Shown in pieces: positions 1 through 5,400 of a DNA stretch of 7,736 nt. Position numbers and translations under genes: made by a program. Source of the stretch: an uncultured Clostridia bacterium (GTDB taxonomy: Bacteria > Bacillota > Clostridia > Christensenellales > UBA1242); assembly GCA_937891595.1 (NCBI GenBank), contig CALATF010000011.1, positions 1 through 7,736 on the forward strand. The letters are read 5' to 3'. Numbering within the stretch: position 1 is the stretch's first letter; every line of letters starts with the position of its first letter. The notes under the pieces were generated by a model. That model worked only from the letters and a program-made list of their open reading frames with translations. It was not told the origin of the DNA and searched no databases.

Positions 1-135
1 AATATGTTCTACACCCTCTGTCTCTAAGAAACGATGAAACTCCCGATTGTTCTCAATCAGAAAATCTTCCGTACCACAGCATACCAAGAGTCGCGGCATT
101 TCTTTCCCTTCTGCCTTAATCTTCTTTACGAGCTT
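1..135 (-). CDS. Alpha/beta-hydrolase esterase, internal C-terminal fragment
   Basis: Reading the minus strand with codons aligned to positions 3-1, 6-4 and so on gives a segment including KAEGKEMPRLLVCCGTEDFL and then IENNREFHRFLETEGVEHI. This resembles the part of esterase D/tributyrin-esterase type alpha/beta hydrolases (PF00756-like) that carries the catalytic acid: the D of GTEDFL is the likely catalytic aspartate, and the following helix has the NREFHRFL pattern. The family hydrolyses carboxyl esters. The nucleophile serine would lie upstream and the catalytic histidine downstream, so neither is in the window. The 3' end runs off the left edge. The 5' side stops making sense around 133-138, where a plus-strand gene of a different kind takes over with no start codon in between. 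I read this as a broken piece joined at that point. The exact family is inferred from memory of the motif, not from a search. Confidence 0.7.
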
Positions 136-145
136 TATGACGGCG
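125..145. other. Probable junction between unrelated fragments (head to head)
   Basis: Esterase-like coding sense on the minus strand (...KLVKKIKAEGK) can be followed leftward from about 135, while propeller-like coding sense on the plus strand (LYDGVSGKLLY...) begins at about 133-136. Each protein is cut in its interior, and neither has a start or stop here. Two open genes truncated at the same point in opposite orientation are best explained by a join. A short shared sequence such as ctttat (133-138) may be the microhomology. The position is estimated to within about 10 bases. Confidence 0.6.
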
Positions 146-414
146 TAAGCGGTAAGCTTTTGTATGCAGACAACTATGAAAAAGGTATCAGACTTGCCCG
201 CTGTTATGATGAGCATTTGTTTGTAATAAGCGACGGTACAGTTTACATTGTTCGCCTTTCTGATGGCGAAATAAGAACCGCATCGGTTCCTTCGGATGTT
301 TTGGAGCTGTTGTTGGTGGAAAAAGAAAAGGTTTTGGTCTTGACCGAGGGCACCGGCGAGGTGTTGGACTTTGGCGACTTGTTTACAGAGGATAAGGAGG
401 AATCCGCGGAATGA
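136..414 (+). CDS. Propeller-like hypothetical protein, C-terminal fragment
   Basis: An open frame from about 136 to the TGA at 412-414 encodes about 92 residues with short repeated beta-strand units: YDGVSGKLLYADN, ARCYDEHLFVISDGTVYIV, LSDGEIRTASV, EKVLVLTEGTGEVLDFG. These D/G-turn plus aliphatic-strand units resemble WD40/PQQ-like beta-propeller blades. In Clostridia such a protein (a DUF5711-like type) can sit just upstream of cvpA, which fits the next gene; that family assignment is from memory. The frame can be extended back to an ATG at 34, but residues from there to about 135 are the antisense of the esterase fragment and are probably not part of the protein. The true N-terminus is therefore missing. 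The stop overlaps the next start as ATGA, so the two genes are probably translationally coupled. Confidence 0.6.
   Translation, partial: YDGVSGKLLYADNYEKGIRLARCYDEHLFVISDGTVYIVRLSDGEIRTASVPSDVLELLLVEKEKVLVLTEGTGEVLDFGDLFTEDKEESAE
396..400 (+). promoter_or_regulatory. Ribosome binding site for the CvpA-like gene
   Basis: GGAGG lies inside the end of the preceding coding region, 10 nt before the ATG at 411. It supports the ATG at 411 over the alternative ATG at 420 and fits an ATGA stop/start overlap. Confidence 0.7.
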
Positions 415-788
415 CGGCTATGATAGATATAATTATTGTTGGTATAATCGCCCTTACAATTGTTATGGCAGTACAGAGAGGTTTTGTGCGCACAGTTTTG
501 GGTACATTGGGCTTTACCTTGGCGTTGGTGGTGGCAATAGCCTTTCGCTCTCCCGTTTCCACGGCGTTTCAGGATAGCGCCGTGGGCGATAAAATGGAAG
601 GCTTGGTGCACAGCGCAATAGATAACACGGTTACCGAGGCTAACTATGAGCAAATATTCAATACAGAGGCAAGCAACGAGGCGGAAGCGTCGTTAAAGCA
701 GGTGTTCTTTGTGTTTGGTGCGGAAGACAAATTTGAAGATATAAAAGAAAAACCTGATGTTAGTGAAGAAGTTACTGAAGAACAATAG
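411..788 (+). CDS. CvpA-family membrane protein N-terminal half, fused to a foreign tail
   Basis: The 125-residue frame starts at ATG 411, overlapping the previous stop. Residues 5-21 (IDIIIVGIIALTIVMAV) form a membrane segment, followed by the QRGFVRTVLGTLGF motif typical of CvpA-family proteins (colicin V production protein family, integral membrane), and a second hydrophobic stretch at about 30-46. The family normally has about 160-230 residues and four membrane segments. Here the sequence loses its last two segments and ends in a very acidic tail. Codon use changes sharply near residues 103-112: GCG, GTG, GAG and GGC before, AAA, GAA, GAT and ATA after. This coincides with the GC drop at about 720-745. 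I infer that roughly residues 1-105 are genuine CvpA and the rest belongs to a different DNA, joined in frame by chance. The molecular role of CvpA outside colicin V export is poorly known. Confidence 0.6.
   Translation: MTAMIDIIIVGIIALTIVMAVQRGFVRTVLGTLGFTLALVVAIAFRSPVSTAFQDSAVGDKMEGLVHSAIDNTVTEANYEQIFNTEASNEAEASLKQVFFVFGAEDKFEDIKEKPDVSEEVTEEQ
720..745. other. Abrupt composition change, probable fragment junction
   Basis: Sequence left of this point is near 50% GC (34 of 60 bases in 541-600), while sequence to the right is extremely AT-rich (9 of 60 G or C in 841-900), matching the rpoBC side. The switch falls inside an open frame and truncates a CvpA-like protein before its last two expected membrane segments. 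It could be an assembly or amplification chimera, or a recombination point. The sequence alone cannot decide. Confidence 0.65.
740..788 (+). CDS. C-terminal codons of an unidentified AT-rich gene
   Basis: After the composition switch the frame reads about 16 residues, IKEKPDVSEEVTEEQ-like, to a TAG at 786-788. The acidic, E-rich tail and A/T-ending codons fit the AT-rich genome and look like the end of a protein whose body is missing. It lies 34 nt upstream of the next gene on the same strand, so the two may once have been one operon. Nothing indicates function. Confidence 0.4.
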
Positions 789-810
789 TATAAACCTTAA
801 AAATAAATTA

Positions 811-816
811 AAAGGA
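811..816 (+). promoter_or_regulatory. Ribosome binding site deciding the start at 823
   Basis: AAAGGA is 6 nt before the ATG at 823. An earlier in-frame ATG at 757 has no such site and lies inside the preceding coding frame, so the start at 823 is preferred. Confidence 0.65.
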
Positions 817-822
817 TTTAGT

Positions 823-1029
823 ATGGAAGATTTAGATATAAAGAATTTAGAAGAAGAATTCAATAAATTAAATTTAGAAATAGAAAATGATAATAAAGAA
901 ATTAATAATCTTTTAGAAGAAGATAAAAAGACTTTTGACGATAGAATTATTAAACCTTTCATTAATTACTGCAATAAAATAGACTCTATTGTTGAAAAAA
1001 ATGATAAAAAATTAAATAAAAAATCTTAA
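823..1029 (+). CDS. Small charged coiled-coil-like hypothetical protein
   Basis: I do not recognise this 68-residue protein. It starts MEDLDIKNLEEEFNKLNLEI and is rich in E, K, N and D. Leucine/isoleucine spacing in residues about 4-35 suggests an amphipathic helix or coiled coil, followed by a slightly more apolar patch (RIIKPFINYCNKIDSIV) and a lysine-rich end (NDKKLNKKS). There is no signal peptide or membrane segment. It is probably cytoplasmic. The RBS at 811-816 fixes the start, and an intrinsic terminator begins at the stop codon, which supports a real transcription unit end. Its AT-rich codon use matches the rpoBC side of the window. Confidence 0.65.
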   Translation: MEDLDIKNLEEEFNKLNLEIENDNKEINNLLEEDKKTFDDRIIKPFINYCNKIDSIVEKNDKKLNKKS

Positions 1030-1058
1030 AAAAAAGGAGCAAAAATGCTCCTTTTTTT
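1029..1058 (+). terminator. Intrinsic terminator after the small coiled-coil gene
   Basis: GGAGCA (1036-1041), loop AAAA, TGCTCC (1046-1051), then seven T. The preceding A run (1029-1035) pairs with the T run, so the stem extends to 13 bp and the structure could also work on the minus strand. It starts on the last base of the stop codon. Confidence 0.9.
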
Positions 1059-1090
1059 ATATAATTTTTTGAAATATTTTAAAATTAATA

Positions 1091-1121
1091 AAAAAGGATG
1101 CTTTATTAAAGTACCCTTTTT
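1091..1121 (-). terminator. Probable terminator of the HicB-like gene
   Basis: Plus-strand arms AAAAAGGATGCTTT (1091-1104) and AAAGTACCCTTTTT (1108-1121) are complementary with a 3-nt loop. In the minus-strand transcript one of the two imperfect positions becomes a G-U pair and one is a mismatch. The minus transcript leaves the stem through a U-rich run. It lies directly after the stop at 1125-1127. Confidence 0.7.
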
Positions 1122-1124
1122 ATT

Positions 1125-1409
1125 TTATTCTTCATCTTTTTTTGTATTTTTAACTTCTGCGTCTATTAATAAAACAATATCATTTTTGTGAATTTCATAT
1201 GATTCAAGGTATGTCCTAGGTTTTTCTAGAACTTCACCAAACATTTTAATAGAAAGCCTGCAAAAATCTTTTAAATACTTTTTAGCAGTCCAAAAAGCTT
1301 CTTCTATAGTTCTACCCATACAATAAACTTGAACATCATCAAAAGCTACAATATAGTTATCATTTTCTTCATCTTTATAAAAAGCTGCTGGAAAAATATA
1401 TTGCTCCAT
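1125..1409 (-). CDS. HicB-like (RNase H-fold) protein, orphan antitoxin-type
   Basis: The 94-residue protein begins MEQYIFPAAFYKDEENDNYI and continues VAFDDVQVYCMGRTIEEAFW. This matches the usual HicB layout: Y-x-x-P-A-x-F beta strand, acidic turn, Y-x-V-x-F strand, a G-x-T-x-EEA motif and a helix (TAKKYLKDFCRLSIK). It ends with an IVLLIDAEV strand typical of HicB-like domains. HicB proteins usually neutralise the mRNA-cleaving HicA toxin and often carry a C-terminal DNA-binding domain. Here that domain is absent and no HicA-like frame is next to the gene on either side. It may be a solitary HicB-like regulator or housekeeping homologue. The normally conserved P-D-L-P-G-C stretch is degenerate (DDVQVYC). 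The start is taken at ATG 1407-1409. A GTG start four residues earlier would place the Shine-Dalgarno directly against the start codon and is less likely. Confidence 0.7.
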   Translation of the reverse strand: MEQYIFPAAFYKDEENDNYIVAFDDVQVYCMGRTIEEAFWTAKKYLKDFCRLSIKMFGEVLEKPRTYLESYEIHKNDIVLLIDAEVKNTKKDEE

Positions 1410-1420
1410 AAATAGACACA

Positions 1421-1426
1421 CTCTCC
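1421..1426 (-). promoter_or_regulatory. Ribosome binding site of the HicB-like gene
   Basis: On the minus strand GGAGAG precedes the ATG at 1409 by 11 nt, a long but usable spacing. The alternative GTG at 1421-1419 would leave no spacer, so the site argues for ATG 1409. Confidence 0.5.
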
Positions 1427-1487
1427 AATATAAATTTTATAAAAGCATTTTAACATATAAAAAAAAATAAGTAAAACAAAAATCAAT

Positions 1488-1511
1488 AAAAAATCCACCT
1501 AATAAGGTGGA
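1488..1511 (-). terminator. Intrinsic terminator of the 87-residue gene
   Basis: In the minus-strand transcript: TCCACCT, loop TATT, AGGTGGA, then TTTTTT. The stem is a perfect 7 bp with four G-C pairs (plus-strand arms 1494-1500 and 1505-1511), followed by the U run. It lies 26 nt after the stop of the gene at 1538-1801 and separates it from the HicB-like gene. Confidence 0.9.
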
Positions 1512-1537
1512 CATAAATTTTATTATATTAAATTATG

Positions 1538-1801
1538 TTAGTTAGGCAATAATCCTGTAACAGCAACAGAAGCTACACTACTTACTTCGGCAACAGCTTC
1601 CCTTCTAGCAAAAAATGCTTGTAAATTATTAAATGCTGTTTCACTACCAAAGCAACCATTACCAAATAATTTAGGTTCTTCACATTCAAAATTATTATCA
1701 GCTTTGGTAATTGCTTGTGATACAACATGTCTTGATCCTAAAAATTGTGAATCAACTCCACCATTCATATAAATTCTTCCATCATCAATATTGATTTCCA
1801 T
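1538..1801 (-). CDS. Unrecognised 87-residue protein in its own transcription unit
   Basis: I do not recognise this protein. It begins MEINIDDGRIYMNGGVDSQF. The middle has two cysteines (C40 and C50) in a region rich in G, E and N, with FGNGCFGSE around C50. The end is small and apolar with a run of A, V and S residues (AVAEVSSVASVAVTG) and finishes LLPN. There is no signal peptide or membrane helix of normal length, though the last 20 residues are mildly hydrophobic. The gene is well supported: an extended -10 promoter at 1848-1876, a leader of about 40 nt, an AGGGGG ribosome binding site 8 nt before the ATG, and a terminator at 1488-1511. It therefore looks monocistronic and possibly strongly expressed. 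A precursor peptide is conceivable because of the small size and GG at 14-15, but no processing or modifying enzyme is in the window, so this is speculation. Confidence 0.75.
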   Translation of the reverse strand: MEINIDDGRIYMNGGVDSQFLGSRHVVSQAITKADNNFECEEPKLFGNGCFGSETAFNNLQAFFARREAVAEVSSVASVAVTGLLPN

Positions 1802-1809
1802 ATTAAATT

Positions 1810-1815
1810 CCCCCT
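1810..1815 (-). promoter_or_regulatory. Ribosome binding site of the 87-residue gene
   Basis: AGGGGG on the minus strand, 8 nt before the ATG at 1801. Five G in a row stand out in this very AT-rich stretch and fix the start. Confidence 0.75.
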
Positions 1816-1847
1816 GTTTAATCTAGTCTCATCTTTACTGATAGCTA

Positions 1848-1876
1848 ATTATAGCATATTTAATGTAGAAAGTCAA
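1848..1876 (-). promoter_or_regulatory. Consensus housekeeping promoter of the 87-residue gene
   Basis: On the minus strand TTGACT (1876-1871), a 17-nt spacer ending in TGC, then TATAAT (1853-1848). This is a perfect -10 with an extended TGn and a 5/6 match to the -35 consensus, at the ideal spacing for the main sigma factor. The start of transcription is expected near 1841, leaving a leader of about 40 nt before the ATG at 1801. Confidence 0.85.
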
Positions 1877-1962
1877 TAGTTGTTAGATTCCTTTATTTAA
1901 AACAACTTTATTAATTTCTACACAGGTATTTTACCAAATTTACAATAAAAAATCAATAGATA

Positions 1963-1988
1963 TTGTAACCTTTGTACACTTGTTACAA
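1963..1988. promoter_or_regulatory. Nested dyad, candidate operator
   Basis: Arms TTGTAAC (1963-1969) and GTTACAA (1982-1988) are perfect inverted repeats, with the palindrome TGTACA (1973-1978) exactly at the centre, 3 bp from each arm. 20 of the 26 positions obey the symmetry. The same stretch also reads as three spaced TTGT(N)AC units. It lies about 87 bp upstream of the -35 element of the 87-residue gene. Binding by a dimeric regulator is an inference. Confidence 0.45.
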
Positions 1989-2231
1989 ATTTATAAATCA
2001 TTAGAAAAATATCAAAAATTAGATTGACAAAGTAATTTTTTTTGATTGTTTAATGCAAATCAATTAAATCAAATGTTGATTCGATTATCAAAAATCATTT
2101 CTAAATTTATTTAAATTAATTTTAAAAGATTAGGATTTTATCATACATTATCAACAAACTCTTTATGTTATATAAGTTTGTTTTTACAATTAACAATAAA
2201 AGTATCTTTTCTTAAAAAACTAGTTTGGCAC

Positions 2232-2245
2232 AAAATTCGAATTTT
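2232..2245. repeat. 14-bp perfect palindrome
   Basis: AAAATTCGAATTTT reads the same on both strands. In such AT-rich DNA a palindrome of this length is only mildly notable. The central TTCGAA is the only GC-containing core. No gene or promoter is adjacent. Confidence 0.35.
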
Positions 2246-2316
2246 TAACAACTATATTTTCTCCTTATTTATCTTCAAAATATATTTCATAACAAAGAAA
2301 TGTTACCTTCTTCTCT

Positions 2317-2330
2317 ATTCTATATAGAAT
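2317..2330. repeat. 14-bp perfect palindrome near the rpoC terminator
   Basis: ATTCTATATAGAAT reads the same on both strands and lies about 40 bp downstream of the rpoC terminator in the direction of rpoC transcription. Function is unknown. Chance is a real possibility at this base composition. Confidence 0.35.
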
Positions 2331-2369
2331 TAATAGTATATAATTTTATATTTAATAAAACACACAATA

Positions 2370-2401
2370 AAAAAACCTACTAAATTAATAGTAGGTTTTT
2401 T
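2370..2401 (-). terminator. Intrinsic terminator of the rpoBC operon
   Basis: Perfect 13-bp inverted repeat with plus-strand arms AAAAAACCTACTA (2370-2382) and TAGTAGGTTTTTT (2389-2401) and a 6-nt loop. In the minus-strand transcript the stem ends in GTAGG followed by seven U. It starts one base after the rpoC stop codon, so the operon very likely ends here. Confidence 0.93.
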
Positions 2402-2402
2402 A

Positions 2403-5400
2403 TTATTCAGCAGTTATTTCATCTTCAACTTCTGTTTCTAAACTTTCTTCAACTTGAGTTTCAGCTTGTTCTTTTGCTGCTAACCATTCTTTTGATATAA
2501 CTGGATAAACATCTCTATATTGTTTCATACCAGTACCAGCAGGAATAAGTTTACCAATCATAACGTTTTCTTTAAGTCCTAACAAGTGGTCTACTTTACC
2601 TTTAATTGCAGCTTCAGTTAATACACTGCTTGTTTCTTGGAAGGATGCAGCAGATAAGAAAGATTCTGTTGCAAGAGAAGCTTTAGTAATACCTAACAAT
2701 ACTCTTTTTGCAGTAGCAGGTCTCTTACCATTCATTAATAATTCATTATTAATTTCTTCATAGTTTTGAAGGTCAAGAACTGTACCTGGAAGTAAGTTAG
2801 AATCACCTGGGTCTTCGATCTTAACTTTTCTTAACATTTGACGGATAATAATTTCAACGTGTTTAGCATTAATTCTAACATCTTGTAATCTATATACGCC
2901 AAGAACTTCTTTAAGTAAGTATTCTTGAACACCTTTCAATCCACGTACTCTTAAAATATCTTTTGGATAAATTGAACCAGAAGTTAAGCATTGACCAACT
3001 TCAACAACATCTCCTGTTTTAACAGCAAGAACTGTTTTGTTCTTTGGAGGTGTCATATATTCAACATCACCTTCACTAGTTGAAGAAATTGTAATCTTAT
3101 ATCTTTCACCAGATTCTTCAACTTTAACTTTACCAGCAACTTCAGAAATAATTGCTTCACCTTTTGGACGTCTTGCTTCAAATATTTCTTCAACACGAGG
3201 AAGACCCTTTGTGATATCAGCTTCAGCAGTAACACCACCAGTATGGAAAGTTCTCATTGTAAGCTGAGTACCAGGTTCACCAATACTTTGTGCAGCAATA
3301 ACACCAACAGCTTCACCAACATTAACCATTTGGTTACCAGCCATGTTTCTACCATAACATTTTGCACAAACACCATGTTTAGATTTACATGTTAAGTTTG
3401 TTCTAATATTAACTGCAGTAATACCACATTCAACAATAGCTTTAGCTTGTGCAGGAGTTATCATTTCGTTAGATTTTACAATAACTTCTTTAGTTTTTGG
3501 ATTAATAACATCATCAACGCTTACCCTACCAGAAATTCTGTCTTCAAGTTTTTCAATAACAGTTTTATCTTCAATAAGGTCTGTAACTATCATACCTTTT
3601 GGTTTTTCACCAAGAGTTGCAAAACAGTCTTCTTCATTAATAATAACTTCTTGAGCAACGTCAACAAGTCTTCTTGTCAAATAACCAGAGTCAGCAGTCT
3701 TAAGAGCAGTATCTGCAAGACCTTTACGCCCACCACGAGATGACAAGAAATAGTCAATAGGTGTCAAACCTGTTCTAAAACAAGATTTAACAGGAATATC
3801 AATTTTAATACCAGAAGCACTAGCCATAACACCACGCATACCACATAACTGGTTAATTTGACCTGGGTTACCACGAGCGCCGGAAACAGCCATCATCTTA
3901 ACTGGGTTTAAGTCGCCCAAGCTATTCATAACAGCTTTTTTAACTTTTTCAGTTGTTTCATTCCAAATAGCAATGTTTTTGGAAATTTTTTCATCAAATG
4001 CAATAAGACCACGTCTATATGCTTTTTCGTTTTCTAATACTCTAGCATCAGCTTCTGCAACAAGTGCTTTCTTTTCTTCTGGTTCCTTCATATCGAAAAC
4101 GTTAATTGTTATAGCACCGATAGTTGAGAATTTGTAACCAAGTTCTTTAATTTTATCTAGCATAACAACTGTAGGTGTTGAACCAAGTTCGTTATATGTT
4201 GCAAAAACAATTTTACCAAGTAATTTTTTATCAACTGTTCCTTCAATTTCATATCTAAGAACATTTTCTTTCTTTGTTCTATCAATAAATCCTATATTTT
4301 GAGGAACACATCTATTAAATAAAATTCTACCAACTGTAGTTTCTACCCTACCTGTAATCGTTTCGCCTTCAAATTCAGCTGTACGTCTAACTGAAATTTT
4401 TGATTGTAACTCAACGTTTTTAGTTTGATAAGCCATGATAGCTTCATCTTCATCTTTAAATGCCATACCTTCATTTAAAGCACCAGGTTTATCAATAGTC
4501 ATGTAATAACAACCGATAACAATATCTTGAGCAGGTGTCATAACAGGTTGACCATCAGCTGGTTTTAAAACGTTGTTAGAAGATAGCATAATCATTCTAG
4601 CTTCTGCTCTAGCTTCTAAAGACAATGGAACGTGAACTGGCATTTGGTCACCGTCGAAGTCAGCGTTAAATCCTACGCAAACTAGAGGGTGTAACCTTAT
4701 AGCTCTACCTTCGCAAAGAACTGGTTCGAAAGCTTGAATACCAAGTCTGTGAAGTGTAGGAGCACGGTTAAGTAATACTGGGTGATCTTTAATAACTTCG
4801 TCAAGAACATCCCAAACAATAGGTTTTTCTCTTTCAATAACACGTTTAGCACTTTTAATATTATGAGATTCGTTCATTTCAACAAGTCTTTTCATAATAA
4901 ATGGTTTGAAAAGTTCAAGTGCCATTTCTTTAGGTAAACCACATTGATAAATTTTAAGTTCTGGTCCAACAACAATAACTGAACGACCAGAATAGTCAAC
5001 CCTCTTACCTAACAAGTTTTGACGGAAACGACCTTGTTTACCACGAAGCATTGCTGTTAAGCTCTTTAAGTCTCTAGCTTTAGGCCCTTGAACAGCTTTG
5101 CCACGTTTACCATTTTCAATTAATGCGTCAACAGATTCTTGAAGCATTCTTTTTTCGTTTCTAATAATAACTTCAGGGGCTCCAAGTTCAATAAGTTTTT
5201 TAAGACGATTATTTCTATTAATAACTCTACGATATAAATCATTTAAGTCGCTAGTAGCAAATCTACCACCATCAAGTTGAACCATAGGTCTTAAATCTGG
5301 TGGAATAATAGGAACAACGTCAAGAATCATCCATTCAGGTCTGTTACCACTTTTGATAAAGTCGTCAACAATTTCAAGACGTTTAATGGCTTTAAGTTTC

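Larger units (their letters stand above)
1877..2369. other. AT-rich intergenic region without a gene
   Basis: Nearly 500 bp between the promoter at 1848-1876 and the rpoC terminator. No frame of useful length with a ribosome binding site is visible on either strand, and I see no tRNA, rRNA or CRISPR-like repeat. It contains an operator-like dyad (1963-1988), several TTGATT/AATCAA half-repeats in 2041-2095 and two 14-bp perfect palindromes (2232-2245, 2317-2330). It could be a regulatory region, a decayed gene or a small RNA locus. The sequence does not choose between these. Confidence 0.6.

Noticed and set aside
34..135. N-terminal extension of the propeller-like protein from the ATG at 34
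   Set aside because: This stretch is the antisense of a good esterase match and has no ribosome binding site before ATG 34.
243..653. Long minus-strand open frame (136 residues) opposite the propeller and CvpA-like genes
   Set aside because: It is antisense to two better-supported coding frames, is rich in H, S and N without domain sense, and has no convincing ribosome binding site.
1..735. Left segment as a genomic island acquired by transfer
   Set aside because: No integrase, transposase, tRNA or flanking repeat is present, and the genes are cut internally at both joints, which fits a chimera better.
757..822. Earlier start (ATG 757) for the small coiled-coil gene
   Set aside because: It overlaps the end of the preceding frame and has no ribosome binding site, while ATG 823 has AAAGGA at 6 nt.
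693..962. Minus-strand frame rich in F, L and S
   Set aside because: It is the complement of the lysine/glutamate-rich plus-strand gene (GAA and AAA read as TTC and TTT). It crosses the composition junction and lies over a gene with a clear RBS and terminator.
1538..1801. The 87-residue protein as a double-glycine bacteriocin or RiPP precursor
   Set aside because: The GG at 14-15 lacks the usual leader pattern before it, and no peptidase, transporter or modifying enzyme is present.
2024..2054. Plus-strand promoter candidate (TTGACA, then TTTAAT)
   Set aside because: Spacing is 19 bp with a weak -10, and no gene lies downstream on the plus strand.
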